Shown: positions 51,288 through 61,669, counted from the first letter of the stretch. The stretch is 64,000 nt of DNA from JABCZZ01 sp964454545 (GCA_964454545.1 CAYVTI010000006.1:10371-74370); one strand, 5' to 3'. Notes: generated from the letters alone by a model not told the origin. Numbers and translations are program-made.

Positions 51288-53366
51288 TTATCCCGCCATC
51301 AGCGCGAGCAGCAGGATCGCAACGATGTTGGCAATCTTGATCATCGGGTTTACAGCAGGACCTGCGGTGTCCTTGTAAGGATCGCCCACGGTATCGCCAG
51401 TAACGGCCGCCTTATGGGCTTCCGATCCCTTGCCGCCGAAATTGCCTTCTTCGATGTATTTCTTGGCGTTGTCCCATGCACCGCCGCCTGCCGTCATCGA
51501 GATGGCGACGAACAGGCCGGTCACGATGATGCCGAGCAGCATCGCGCCGAGCGCTGCAAACGCTTCCGCTTCCCCGCCTACGGCGCGGATGACGAAGAAG
51601 ATCACGATCGGCATGCCGACCGGGAGCAGCGACGGAATGATCATTTCACGGATGGCCGCCTTGGTGAGCATATCCACCGCGCGGCCATAATCCGGCTTGC
51701 CGGTTCCCGCCATAATGCCCGGAATCTCCTTGAACTGGCGGCGCACTTCCACCACGACGCTGCCTGCCGCGCGGCCAACCGCCTTCATGCCCATCGCACC
51801 GAACAGGTACGGCAGCATGCCGCCCACGAACAGGCCGACGACCACGTACGGATCGGAGAGCAGGAATTCGACATGCACGTTCGGGAAATAATGCTTCAGG
51901 TCCTCGGTATAGCCTGCAAACAGCACGAGCGATGCAAGCGCGGCGGAACCGATGGCATAGCCTTTGGTCACCGCCTTGGTCGTGTTGCCTACGGCATCGA
52001 GCGCGTCGGTGATGATGCGGATGTCCTTGGGCAGGCCGGACATTTCGGCGATGCCGCCTGCATTATCCGTGACCGGGCCGTACGCATCAAGCGCTACGAT
52101 AATGCCAGCAAGCGCGAGCATGGTGGTCGCGGAAACCGCAATGCCGAACAGGCCGCACTGCATATAAGCGAACAATATTCCGGCGCAGATGACGATCGCC
52201 GGAAGCGCAGTCGCTTCCATCGATACCGCCAGCCCCTGAATCACGTTAGTGCCATGACCGGTGGTTGAAGCCTGCGCGATGGAACGCACAGGGCTAAAGC
52301 TGGTCGAGGTGTAATATTCGGTTATCCACACAATAAGGCCGGTAACCGCAAGCCCCGAAACCGCACACCACAATATGTTCTTTCCGGTGAATGCCAGCGT
52401 TCCAACAGTGTATTCGGCGTCAAGGCCAAGCAGGTGATCGGTCACGCCGTAAATAGCGGCGGCCGAAAGCACGCCAGCTGCAATCAGGCCTTTATACAGG
52501 GCGCGCATGATGTGACCTGCCTTGTCGAGGCGCACGAAGAACGTGCTGATGATGGAAGCGATGATGCAGCTTGCGCCGATAGCAAGCGGATAGATCATCA
52601 TATGATCGCGCGCGCTGCCTTCGAAATAGATGGAAGCGAGCAGCATGGTGGCAACAATGGTCACGACATAGGTTTCGAACAGGTCAGCGGCCATGCCTGC
52701 GCAATCGCCAACGTTATCACCAACGTTATCCGCGATTACGGCCGGGTTACGCGGATCGTCCTCGGGAATTCCTGCTTCCACCTTGCCCACGAGGTCTGCG
52801 CCGACGTCAGCGCCCTTGGTGAAGATACCGCCGCCGAGACGGGCAAAAATGGAAATGAGCGATGCGCCGAAGCTCAAAGCCACGAGCGCTTCCATTATCT
52901 TGCGGATTTCAAAGCCCTGGCTCTGCAGGTACCCGTAATAAAGCGTAATACCCAGAAGTCCCAGGCCTACTACGAGAAGTCCTGTCACCGCGCCGGATTT
53001 GAACGCGATGTCGAGCGCCTGCTGGAGCCCGGATTTTGCTGCTTCCGCCGTGCGCACGTTTGCACGCACCGAGATGTTCATGCCGATATAACCTGCAAGG
53101 CCCGAGCAGATCGCGCCGATGGCAAAGCCAGCACCTACGAACCAGCCGAGCTTGTAGGAAAGCAATGCGCAGATGACTACGCCGACAACGCCGATAGTCT
53201 GGTACTGGCGGTTAAGATAGGCGCGCGCGCCTTCCTGGATGGCGGCAGCAATGGCCACCATGCGCTCAGAACCGCTGGATGCGGCCATGATGGAGCGGCC
53301 GGTGAACAGTCCATAGAGCAATGCAGCTACTCCGCAGAGGGCTATATACATCAGGGCATGCGACAT
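51288..53366 (-). CDS. hppA: Membrane-bound proton-translocating pyrophosphatase, K+-independent type
   Basis: 692 residues, about 16 transmembrane helices. The substrate-site motifs DVGADLVGKVEAGIPEDDPRNPAVIADNVGDNVGDCAGM and GDTVGDPYKDTAGPA-type Asp/Lys clusters are present. GNTTKA, with Lys at the discriminating position, marks the K+-independent H+-pumping subgroup. It conserves pyrophosphate energy as proton gradient. Confidence 0.95.
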   Translation of the reverse strand: MSHALMYIALCGVAALLYGLFTGRSIMAASSGSERMVAIAAAIQEGARAYLNRQYQTIGVVGVVICALLSYKLGWFVGAGFAIGAICSGLAGYIGMNISVRANVRTAEAAKSGLQQALDIAFKSGAVTGLLVVGLGLLGITLYYGYLQSQGFEIRKIMEALVALSFGASLISIFARLGGGIFTKGADVGADLVGKVEAGIPEDDPRNPAVIADNVGDNVGDCAGMAADLFETYVVTIVATMLLASIYFEGSARDHMMIYPLAIGASCIIASIISTFFVRLDKAGHIMRALYKGLIAAGVLSAAAIYGVTDHLLGLDAEYTVGTLAFTGKNILWCAVSGLAVTGLIVWITEYYTSTSFSPVRSIAQASTTGHGTNVIQGLAVSMEATALPAIVICAGILFAYMQCGLFGIAVSATTMLALAGIIVALDAYGPVTDNAGGIAEMSGLPKDIRIITDALDAVGNTTKAVTKGYAIGSAALASLVLFAGYTEDLKHYFPNVHVEFLLSDPYVVVGLFVGGMLPYLFGAMGMKAVGRAAGSVVVEVRRQFKEIPGIMAGTGKPDYGRAVDMLTKAAIREMIIPSLLPVGMPIVIFFVIRAVGGEAEAFAALGAMLLGIIVTGLFVAISMTAGGGAWDNAKKYIEEGNFGGKGSEAHKAAVTGDTVGDPYKDTAGPAVNPMIKIANIVAILLLALMAG

Positions 53367-53555
53367 AGAAAATTTCCTTTTTTATATACTGACTGAATTG
53401 AAAACAGAGGGGGGAGTAATGCCAGAACGTTGAGCAGGATGCAAGCAGGAATTTATTAAGATTCCACATTTGTATGAGACACTTGCAGTTTATCCACAGG
53501 TGAGGAAACGATAATTTTCATTTCAGATCGCGTTCTAAGGTGTAGGCCTAAAGAC

Positions 53556-54851
53556 TCACGCGCCGAAAACCCGCTTGAAGATCGTGTCGACATGTTTAGT
53601 ATGATAATCCATATCGAATAATTTTCTGATTTCTTCAGGCTTAACCGACTTTGTCACCTCCTTATCGGAAAGAAGCTCGGTCAGGAAATCCTTCCCCTGT
53701 TCCCAGACCTTCATGGCGTTGCGCTGCACCAGCGCATAGGAATCCTCGCGTGAAACCCCGGCCTGCGTCAATGCCAACAACACTCTTTGCGAGAAAATCA
53801 GCCCGCCCAATTTATTGAGATTCTTCGTCATATTCTCCGGATAGACAATGAGCTTATCCAGCATATCGGTGAGACGCGCCAGCGCAAAATCAAGCGTCAC
53901 CGTGGCGTCCGGCCCGATCATTCTTTCTACGGAGGAATGCGAGATATCGCGTTCATGCCATAAGGCGACGTTTTCCAGCGCAGGCATCGCATAGGCGCGC
54001 ACCATGCGCGCCAGCCCGCAGAGATTCTCCGAAAGCACCGGGTTGCGCTTGTGCGGCATCGCGGAACTGCCCTTCTGGCCAGGCGAAAAATATTCTTCCG
54101 CTTCCAGCACTTCGGTGCGCTGGGAATGGCGGATTTCCACCGCAACATTCTCCACCGAGCTTGCAATCACGGCAAGCGTCGAGAAGAACGCCGCATGGCG
54201 GTCGCGCGGGATGACCTGGCTGGAAACAGGTTCCGGCTTAAGTCCGAGTTTTCCGGCGACATATTCTTCGACGAAAGGCGTAATATTCGCGAATGTCCCT
54301 ACCGCGCCTGAAATCGCGCAGGTCGCGATATCGTCGCGAGCCGCGAGCAGGCGTGTCCGGCAACGGACAAACTCACCGTAGAACCGGGCAAGCTTGATAC
54401 CAAAAGTCGTAGGTTCGGCATGAATGCCGTGGCTGCGGCCGACACACACCATGTCCTTGGCCTCGAAGGCGCGGCGCTTGAGCACGGCAAGCAGCCTGTC
54501 CAGATCGGACAGCAAGATATCTGCTGCCTGTTTGAGTTGCACGGCAAGGCAGGTATCGAGCACATCCGAGCTTGTCATGCCCTGATGCATGAAGCGTGCA
54601 TCTTCCCCCACATATTCCGCCACGTTGGTCAGAAACGCGATGACATCATGCTTGGTAATGCGTTCAATTTCATCAATGCGGGCAACGTCAAACTTCCCTT
54701 TCTTCCAGACATTCTCCGCTGCCGATTTCGGAATTACCCCCTGGACGGCAAGCGCATCGCAGGCATGCGCTTCGATTTCAAACCATATGCGGTAGCGGTT
54801 TTCCGATTGCCATATGGCAGCCATTTCGGGACGGGAGTAACGTGGAATCAT
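53556..54851 (-). CDS. purB: Adenylosuccinate lyase
   Basis: 431 residues of the fumarase/aspartase superfamily. The signature GSSAMPHKRNPVLSENL holds the flexible catalytic loop; MTSSDVLDTCLAVQLKQA and GRSHGIHAEPTTFG carry other active-site residues. Two steps of purine synthesis. Ends MDYHTKHVDTIFKRVFG as usual. Confidence 0.96.
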   Translation of the reverse strand: MIPRYSRPEMAAIWQSENRYRIWFEIEAHACDALAVQGVIPKSAAENVWKKGKFDVARIDEIERITKHDVIAFLTNVAEYVGEDARFMHQGMTSSDVLDTCLAVQLKQAADILLSDLDRLLAVLKRRAFEAKDMVCVGRSHGIHAEPTTFGIKLARFYGEFVRCRTRLLAARDDIATCAISGAVGTFANITPFVEEYVAGKLGLKPEPVSSQVIPRDRHAAFFSTLAVIASSVENVAVEIRHSQRTEVLEAEEYFSPGQKGSSAMPHKRNPVLSENLCGLARMVRAYAMPALENVALWHERDISHSSVERMIGPDATVTLDFALARLTDMLDKLIVYPENMTKNLNKLGGLIFSQRVLLALTQAGVSREDSYALVQRNAMKVWEQGKDFLTELLSDKEVTKSVKPEEIRKLFDMDYHTKHVDTIFKRVFGA

Positions 54852-54916
54852 TATCTTAACCTTATTGCTTTTTTATATTGGGGTGTTATACCATTGCTAT
54901 CAGAGAGAGCATAAAT

Positions 54917-55651
54917 ATGCAAATGACACGGCGCAGCTTCTGTAAATCGGCAATCGCAGCCGGGGCGACTCTGTTGTCCGCGCGTGCATTTGCAATAACT
55001 CAAAAGGAGGAACTTATGGCCCAACCTGCTACAAAACCCTTGAAGGAGAACACCGCAATGCCTTTCACGCTTCCGGAACTGCCATATGCGCAGAACGCCC
55101 TCGAACCCTATATCAGCGCGAACACCCTGGGTTTCCATCACGGCAAGCACCATGCAGCCTATGTGAACAACCTCAACAACCTGATAAAGGACACTCCTCT
55201 CGCAGGGCTTCCGCTCGAGGAAATCATCCAAAAAGCTGCTACCGATAATACAAAAGTAGGCGTCTTCAACAACGCGGCGCAGGCATGGAACCATACGTTC
55301 TACTGGCATTCCATGAAACCGGGCGGCGGCGGCACGCCGACCGGTAAAATCGCCGACAAAATCAATAAAGACTTCGGCAGCTTCGACAAATTCAAGGAAG
55401 AATTCAAGAATGCGGGCGCTACCCTGTTCGGCAGCGGCTGGGCATGGCTGGTACTCGAAAACGGCAAGCTTAAAGTCACCAAAACTCCGAATGCCGATCT
55501 GCCGATGGTTCATGGGCAGAAAGCCATTCTTACGATGGATGTATGGGAACACGCCTATTATCTGGATTACCAGAACCGCCGTCCTGACTATATCACGACG
55601 TTCCTGGATAAATTGGTGAACTGGGATTTCGCGGCCGCCAATCTGGATTAG
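54917..55651 (+). CDS. sodB: Fe/Mn superoxide dismutase with a Tat leader and two internal starts
   Basis: 244 residues from ATG 54917. The N-terminus has a twin-arginine signal (TRRSFCKSAIAAGATLLSARAFA). Two in-frame internal ATGs follow: 55016 (MAQPATK), 5 nt after AAGGAGG, and 55058 (MPFTLPELPY), 9 nt after AAGGAG. The last gives exactly the usual cytosolic SodB start. Metal ligands are in NTLGFHHGKHHAAYVNNLN, NHTFYWHSM and DVWEHAYYLDYQN. One gene may thus make exported and cytosolic enzyme. Divergent to purB. Confidence 0.93.
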   Translation: MQMTRRSFCKSAIAAGATLLSARAFAITQKEELMAQPATKPLKENTAMPFTLPELPYAQNALEPYISANTLGFHHGKHHAAYVNNLNNLIKDTPLAGLPLEEIIQKAATDNTKVGVFNNAAQAWNHTFYWHSMKPGGGGTPTGKIADKINKDFGSFDKFKEEFKNAGATLFGSGWAWLVLENGKLKVTKTPNADLPMVHGQKAILTMDVWEHAYYLDYQNRRPDYITTFLDKLVNWDFAAANLD

Positions 55652-55672
55652 TTTAAGCCGGGAAGTTTAGCG

Positions 55673-55972
55673 TTATACGCCGTGGCTTTTGCCGCCGAAC
55701 GGGATTATTTTTGACAATTGCTCCGGCAATGCGCCGTGTCTTTTGGCGATGGTGGCGAATGCTGCCACGCCCATGACGCCGCCGATAAGGGTCTTCCAGT
55801 TGAAAATGCTGCCGGTTTCCTGTTCGCCGGTTTCAGGATTTGTTCTGCTACGCCCCAGAAGCCCTGAAAGCAGCAGCCCGGCGCCAGCCACACCGGCTGT
55901 TCCAAACGCCAGATCCGTGCGATTGCTGGTCAGCCTGCTCAGGATTCCCGGTTTGCCACTTTCATTAGCCAT
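55673..55972 (-). CDS. Small glycine-rich membrane-associated protein
   Basis: 99 residues with two short hydrophobic stretches (LAFGTAGVAGAGLLLSGLLG and LIGGVMGVAAFATIA). No signal cleavage site; no family recognised. AGGGAGAAG upstream supports translation. Convergent to sodB. Confidence 0.55.
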   Translation of the reverse strand: MANESGKPGILSRLTSNRTDLAFGTAGVAGAGLLLSGLLGRSRTNPETGEQETGSIFNWKTLIGGVMGVAAFATIAKRHGALPEQLSKIIPFGGKSHGV

Positions 55973-56141
55973 AATTTCTTCTCCCTGGACGATTTTTTCC
56001 TAACTGCCTGTTTTTGTCTTAATAATTAATCTTATACCATTTTTACATGGCAAGAAGTGTTACAATTGTGTGAAATTTACGTGAAGGAACGATTACTGGC
56101 AGGTTGCGCAAGCCTGAAAATAGCAATAATAACTCATTATA

Positions 56142-57275
56142 TTACCCGGAAAAATATACATCTACGGCTTTTATAACCCCATGCAGGAATTTCTTCCTAT
56201 GAGTAGCGCTTTGGAGCTGCCCTTCCTCACGCGGATTGCTTAGGAACCCGGTTTCTATAAGCACAGAGGGGATGTCGGGCGCCTTAAGCACGGCAAACCC
56301 GGCCTGCCGGTGGGTATGATTGAGCAGATGAACCTCATGACTCAGCTCCTTCACTAAAATAGTGGCGAACTTATTGGATTTTGCCCGCGTCTCACGCTGT
56401 GTCAGATCGATGAGGATATCGGCCACATCCTTGCTGGTATCGGATAAATCCATGCCGCCTATGATATCCGCCTTGTTTTCCTTTTCCGCAAGCGCCGCGG
56501 ATTGCTTGTCGGACGCTTTCTCGGAGATCGTATACACCGATAAACCGCGCGCGGACATGATAGGCGACGAGTCGGCATGGATGGAAATAAACAGGTTGCC
56601 ATGTGCAGCGCGGGCGCGCCTTACACGCTCACCTAATAAAAGATAGGTATCGTCGCTGCGGGTAAGCACCGCGTGGTAGCGCCCTGTCTTATTCAGCGCT
56701 TCCCTGAGCGCTTCCGCATAGTTGAGCGTCAGATCCTTCTCATAGCTGCCGTCCACTCCGGAAGTGCCATCATCCTGCCCGCCATGTCCTGCATCAATCA
56801 CGATAACCGGCCTGGATGATCTGTTTTCCGATTTTGCCTGCTTCTCATAAGCAGCGGATTTATGCCTGCTAAAATGTTTTGAAACAGGACGGCCAATCAG
56901 ATCGAACTCGAGACTGTAATATCCTCTTTCACGCACCAGCCCTGCATTGCTGAAATCGGTGCCGTCCGCCAGATCCATCACGATACGGCTGGTATTCTTA
57001 TCATGCCTGCCAAACCGCACGCCGCGGATAAGCGCCCCGTGATATTTGCCGGGTGACCATACCTTACCGCGCCAGCTTGCTGGCTGGAGATCGATGACCA
57101 GGCGTGTCGGGGAATTGTCCTCCGCTATAAAGATTTCATATTCCGTCCTGGCGCTCATATGCAGGGAGACATGTTCTCCATCTTCCGTGCGATCCACTTC
57201 CATTCCGGTGATTTCAAGGGCGTCCACCGCAAGGGGAGGCAGTAAAAAAGCAAGCAATATTATTATATAACGCAT
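56142..57275 (-). CDS. amiC: N-acetylmuramoyl-L-alanine amidase (AmiC-like)
   Basis: 377 residues from ATG 57275, where the signal peptide MRYIIILLAFLLPPLAVDA begins; a longer start at 57323 has none. N-terminal AMIN domain (LVIDLQPASWRGKV...VRFGRHDKNTSRIVMDL), then Amidase_3 with Zn site VIDAGHGGQDDGTSG and the catalytic Glu in VLIETGFLSNPREE. Splits septal peptidoglycan. Divergent to rne. Confidence 0.92.
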   Translation of the reverse strand: MRYIIILLAFLLPPLAVDALEITGMEVDRTEDGEHVSLHMSARTEYEIFIAEDNSPTRLVIDLQPASWRGKVWSPGKYHGALIRGVRFGRHDKNTSRIVMDLADGTDFSNAGLVRERGYYSLEFDLIGRPVSKHFSRHKSAAYEKQAKSENRSSRPVIVIDAGHGGQDDGTSGVDGSYEKDLTLNYAEALREALNKTGRYHAVLTRSDDTYLLLGERVRRARAAHGNLFISIHADSSPIMSARGLSVYTISEKASDKQSAALAEKENKADIIGGMDLSDTSKDVADILIDLTQRETRAKSNKFATILVKELSHEVHLLNHTHRQAGFAVLKAPDIPSVLIETGFLSNPREEGQLQSATHRKKFLHGVIKAVDVYFSG

Positions 57276-57660
57276 GGTTACGGGCAAAACTACTGAATAC
57301 TGCATGGCTACGGCGCAGTTCACTATGCTTCAGCAGCATCAAACTTGCAACTGGCACGGTAAATTAAAAAACAATTGTAGTTATTGTATCACTTATGTAT
57401 AGTGCGCTTGCTTTACGAATTTTTCTGTTCGTTTTTCATGCCGCTGACTCTTCAAAGAAAATAGCGCATTTAGGCGGGCAGCTTGGGGCATAAGTTTAAC
57501 TGGTTTTGACCTTATTTATGGTGTTGTCACTTCGTTTAAATAGCAATCTTGCGCAACGGTTGCGCAATCTGACTGCTTTGATAAGCGGCATGGGCTTTGT
57601 TTGTTTTAAGCATGAAGTATCCTGCGACCCAGTAAAAAGGTCAGCTATAGGAGCATATTC
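57276..57660. other. Shared upstream region of amiC and rne, including the rne leader
   Basis: 385 bp with no convincing gene. It must hold both promoters. rne transcripts usually have long autoregulatory 5' leaders. I see no single strong hairpin here, and the ATG is preceded by TATAGGAGC. Confidence 0.5.
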
Positions 57661-60114
57661 ATGGCATTACGACTACTTATCGACGCGGTTCATCCTAACG
57701 AAACCCGCATAGCTATTGTTGATAACGGACGCATTAACGACTTCGATTTTGTCACTTCGGCAAAAAAACAATTAAAGGGCAATATCTATCTTGCCAAAAT
57801 CACGCGAGTTGAGCCTTCGCTACAGGCGGCTTTCGTCGAGTATGGCAGCGGCAAGCAAGGGTTTCTGCCCTTTGCCGAAATCCATCCCGACTATTACCAG
57901 ATACCCGTCGCCGACCGGGAACGCCTGCTCAAGGAAGCAGAGGCCATTGCCGAAGATGCGGATACGACAGCAGAAGAAGTTTCCGGACGTGAAACACAAA
58001 AACCCTCCCCTGAATCCGCGCCGGAACCGGAAGATGTTTTCCTGAATGCAGAGCGGCAACTCATCGCGCAATTGCATGAAACGCCGGTCATGCACGGCGA
58101 AATTCCCGTTGAACCCGTAAAAGAAGAAACCGTCGAATCAACGCTGGAATATACCCCTGCCGCCGAATCGGCAGAAAACATCGTGCAGCTAAATGAAACG
58201 CCGTTGCATGAAACACGCGAAGAACGGCATGCGGAAGCTTCCGAGCCCACAGAGACCGAAACCATTGACACGCTGGCCAGCGAAGAAGAGGCGGTGCGCC
58301 GCGAATCAAGGCCGGTTTCCTTTTACCGCCGCTATAAGATACAGGAAGTCATCAAACGCAACCAGATCGTCCTCGTCCAGGTCATCAAGGAGGAACGCGG
58401 CAACAAGGGGGTATCGCTTACCACATTCATTTCGCTTGCCGGACGCTATTGCGTGCTGATGCCCAACTCCCCCAAGGGCGGCGGCATTTCGCGCAAGATA
58501 TCGAGCGGCGAAGACCGCAGGCGGCTCAAGGAGATTTCCTCCGAGCTCAAGCTGACAAGGGGGATGAGCGCTATCATACGCACGGCAGGCATCGATCGGT
58601 CACGGGCCGACATCCAGCGCGACTATGAATATCTGGTCAAGCTGTGGGAAAGCATCCGCGAGCAGACCCTATCCTCTAAAGCCCCGGCGCTCATCTATGA
58701 GGAAGGCGACATTATCAAGCGCACCATACGCGATCTTTACAGCAGCAATATCGAAGAGATCATTGTGGCAGGAGAAGCGGGATATGAGCAGGCCAAAAAT
58801 TTCCTGACTATGATCCTGCCCGGCAGCGAAGTGAACATAAAGCTGTACCAGGACAACATTCCGCTGTTCCATGCCTATAATATAGAGGAACAACTCAACT
58901 CGATGTACGACCAGAGCGTGAAGCTGCGCTCCGGCGGCTACATCGTGCTTAACCCGACGGAAGCCCTTATCTCCATAGACGTAAACTCAGGACGTTCCAC
59001 GGGAGAGCGCAATATCGAGGAAACCGCGACCAAAACCAACCTCGAAGCGGCGGCGGAAATCGCCCGCCAGCTCCGCCTGCGCGACCTCGCAGGTTTGATC
59101 GTCATCGACTTTATCGACATGGCCGACTCGCGCAACCGCAGGGCGGTGGAGCGTGCATTGAGGGACGCGCTTAAGATGGATCGCGCCAAGATACAGATCG
59201 GGCGCATCAGCCCCTTTGGTCTGCTTGAAATGTCGCGCCAGCGCTTGCGCCCGAGCATCAGCGAAACCAGCACCGTGCCCTGCCCACACTGCCATGGCAA
59301 AGGCGTTGTGCGCTCCAACAGTTCCATATCGCTGCAGATCATCCGCACGCTTGAGAAGGAAGCCGCACCGGGCATCGCGGTGGAACTCAAACTTTTCGTC
59401 ACCACTCCCGTTGCCGTCGATTTACTGAACACACGGCGCGACGCCATCTCTTCCATTGAACAGAAATATGCCGTGAAGATCATGGTAGTTGATGATGATA
59501 ATGTGCCGCATGGCAACTTCCGCATCGAAAAGGTAAAGAACGTCCGCCGCAATACAACCGGAAATGTCAATAACAGGACGCCTGTATCGATGGAACAGGC
59601 TATCATGGATACCCCTCCTGTGGCGATTGAAGAAATTCCCGAAACCGCATCAGTCGTTGCAGAAGGTGAAGAGCCCACCCTCACAGCTTATAACGATGAC
59701 ATGCCACCACGCCGCAGCCGCCGTGGGCGCGGAAAGCGCGGAGGAAGAAATTTCCAGGACCGTAATCCTCAGGACCGCCATGACCGCAATCCTGAAGAAT
59801 CATCGCCATCCTATAATGCGCCAAAAGCCGCTTCTGAAGGCGGCGAGAATGGTTACAACCGTGAAGAACAGGGGCGCGGAGAGCGCGGAGGACGGCGCAG
59901 ATCGCGCCGCTGGCGTGACAGGCGCCCGCGCGCAAACGAAAATACCAATAACCCGGAAAACCGGGAGCATAGCGCTTATCAGCAGCAGCCACGGCCGGCA
60001 GCGGCAGAAGCGCCTGCCGTTGCCCCGCAGCCTTCCCCGCCGCCGCTTGAACAGCAGGCCCCGCAGGATACCAAACCCAAAAAGGGATGGTGGCGCAGAA
60101 TAGTGGAAGCATAG
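57661..60114 (+). CDS. rne: Ribonuclease E with a degradosome-type tail
   Basis: 817 residues. S1 domain (39-82 and 219-260) is split by a long acidic insert, a feature of alphaproteobacterial RNase E. Catalytic DNase I-like region with ISIDVNSGRSTGERNIEETA and VIDFIDM, Zn-link VPCPHCHGKG. The C-terminal region is Arg/Gly-rich (RRSRRGRGKRGGR) and ends KKGWWRRIVEA, matching the GWW motif that recruits PNPase in Caulobacter. Central mRNA-decay and rRNA-processing enzyme. Confidence 0.95.
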   Translation: MALRLLIDAVHPNETRIAIVDNGRINDFDFVTSAKKQLKGNIYLAKITRVEPSLQAAFVEYGSGKQGFLPFAEIHPDYYQIPVADRERLLKEAEAIAEDADTTAEEVSGRETQKPSPESAPEPEDVFLNAERQLIAQLHETPVMHGEIPVEPVKEETVESTLEYTPAAESAENIVQLNETPLHETREERHAEASEPTETETIDTLASEEEAVRRESRPVSFYRRYKIQEVIKRNQIVLVQVIKEERGNKGVSLTTFISLAGRYCVLMPNSPKGGGISRKISSGEDRRRLKEISSELKLTRGMSAIIRTAGIDRSRADIQRDYEYLVKLWESIREQTLSSKAPALIYEEGDIIKRTIRDLYSSNIEEIIVAGEAGYEQAKNFLTMILPGSEVNIKLYQDNIPLFHAYNIEEQLNSMYDQSVKLRSGGYIVLNPTEALISIDVNSGRSTGERNIEETATKTNLEAAAEIARQLRLRDLAGLIVIDFIDMADSRNRRAVERALRDALKMDRAKIQIGRISPFGLLEMSRQRLRPSISETSTVPCPHCHGKGVVRSNSSISLQIIRTLEKEAAPGIAVELKLFVTTPVAVDLLNTRRDAISSIEQKYAVKIMVVDDDNVPHGNFRIEKVKNVRRNTTGNVNNRTPVSMEQAIMDTPPVAIEEIPETASVVAEGEEPTLTAYNDDMPPRRSRRGRGKRGGRNFQDRNPQDRHDRNPEESSPSYNAPKAASEGGENGYNREEQGRGERGGRRRSRRWRDRRPRANENTNNPENREHSAYQQQPRPAAAEAPAVAPQPSPPPLEQQAPQDTKPKKGWWRRIVEA

Positions 60115-60313
60115 AAAGACTACCAATTCTATAGCTATATCTCATAGGCTTTTTTCGATTGGGCATTATACTAAGTAATGTTATCTATCGTCTTGTGATC
60201 AGATTCTCTACTACTTCCCTTACATAAGACACTGAATTATTGATCATAAATCTTGTATGTAATAATTTGTTAATAATTCCCGCATATAATCTACCTATTA
60301 TTGGTTATTTATA

Positions 60314-61669
60314 ATGGTTGGATCACGTGAGAGTGAAGAAAATCTGCGTCAATGGGTTAACTGGTTTAGGAATACCTATATACCAGCTCTTGTAGCGCGG
60401 TCTGCCTCAGATACAGTAAAAAAGTCCGGCCCAGATGACGAAGGAAAAACTGGACTTCAACGTAAGCAAGAAGAATTTGAAACAGAACTTGCTACATTAT
60501 TTGGCTTTAGTACCCTACAGGAGTTTATCGATGCATTTGATAATGGAATAGGAACTTTTAAGATTGAGACAATTCAACGTAACGAGAATAAAAATGAGAT
60601 AATGGCTCTACTTGATTTTGATGGAATGAAACAGTTCTACTCTCTAGTAGAACATTTGGAAAATTTAAACAGAGCAAATAAAATTCAGGAAATAGCAAGA
60701 GCAGCTGCTGCACCAATTCGGCAAACAATGAGGATAGCTGAGAATGTAACTCAACCGGCAGGGTCTTTGATAAATATAGCGTTCACTAATCCATCCGCGG
60801 ATATAAATTTAGGACAGCTAATCACAGAGTACAGAACTCACGAAGGAATAACCCAAAAGGCATTGGCTGATAGACTAGGTGTCAATAGTGATATAATACA
60901 ACAATTGGAGGCAGGAGAGATACTTTCTATTCTATCCATACATTTTAATGCACTTAAGGAAACTTTAGGACTTTCCGTTGAAGGAGCAAAAAACTTTGCC
61001 AATATTGCCGTACAGAATCTGCTGACAACATGGTTGCGTTCTGGAATAACTGAATCTGAACTTGCTGATAGTGCAGAAATTTCTTACGCATCAGTACGAA
61101 AATTTGAAAAAGGGAAACATATCGGTAATCTGTACAGATACGTAACTCCATTCGCAAATAAATTGGGACTGTCGTCCGAACAGAAAGAAAATTTCAGAGA
61201 ACTTATTATACCAAAAGATATTGCCCTAATTTCCAGAGCATTACGTGAACCAATTCCTGATGACATTACACCAGAAGACTTCCTCAGATCTATCAGAAGA
61301 CGGTCGGGATTAACTCAGACAGAATTGACACGATTGTTACGTTACGATTCTGATGCTCTTGCTGTTTTACGAAGAACGCGCTCTGGAATGCCCTCCGGAA
61401 TGCCGCAGGGCCAACTACTAAATTTTATACCTAATAGTCCAATTATCGTACGATTTGAGACTGGAGCAAGTCAGATTTCACAGGAATATTTCAAGTATAT
61501 TACTCGGGTAAAGGAATTAGGACTTTCACCTCAGGAACTGGGAGTCTTCGCCAAAATCTTAAATAGAAGCACATTCCAAATTACAGACATGCCAAATACA
61601 AATTTGCAACCTCCATCTCCACCTAAAAAGCTCCCTAAAACGGGAAAGCCCCCTCCACAAATGGAATAG
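60314..61669 (+). CDS. A+T-rich protein with repeated XRE-like helix-turn-helix segments
   Basis: 451 residues. HTH1 about 169-201 (LITEYRTHEGITQKALADRL), HTH2 about 236-267 (LLTTWLRSGITESELADSAE), HTH3 about 325-384 (SIRRRSGLTQTELTRLLRYD); each has the Cro/CI pattern and an E/FE-x-G turn. The N-terminal 150 residues are helical; the tail is proline- and lysine-rich (PPSPPKKLPKTGKPPP). The codon choice is plainly A+T-rich against its neighbours, and the promoter region is very A+T-rich, so recent transfer is likely. No partner gene. Function unknown; a multi-HTH adaptor or effector is possible. Confidence 0.7.
   Translation: MVGSRESEENLRQWVNWFRNTYIPALVARSASDTVKKSGPDDEGKTGLQRKQEEFETELATLFGFSTLQEFIDAFDNGIGTFKIETIQRNENKNEIMALLDFDGMKQFYSLVEHLENLNRANKIQEIARAAAAPIRQTMRIAENVTQPAGSLINIAFTNPSADINLGQLITEYRTHEGITQKALADRLGVNSDIIQQLEAGEILSILSIHFNALKETLGLSVEGAKNFANIAVQNLLTTWLRSGITESELADSAEISYASVRKFEKGKHIGNLYRYVTPFANKLGLSSEQKENFRELIIPKDIALISRALREPIPDDITPEDFLRSIRRRSGLTQTELTRLLRYDSDALAVLRRTRSGMPSGMPQGQLLNFIPNSPIIVRFETGASQISQEYFKYITRVKELGLSPQELGVFAKILNRSTFQITDMPNTNLQPPSPPKKLPKTGKPPPQME

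Noticed and set aside
51414..53396. Two long plus-strand frames across hppA
   Set aside because: Both are antisense shadows of the pyrophosphatase, His/Arg/Ala-rich with no domain.
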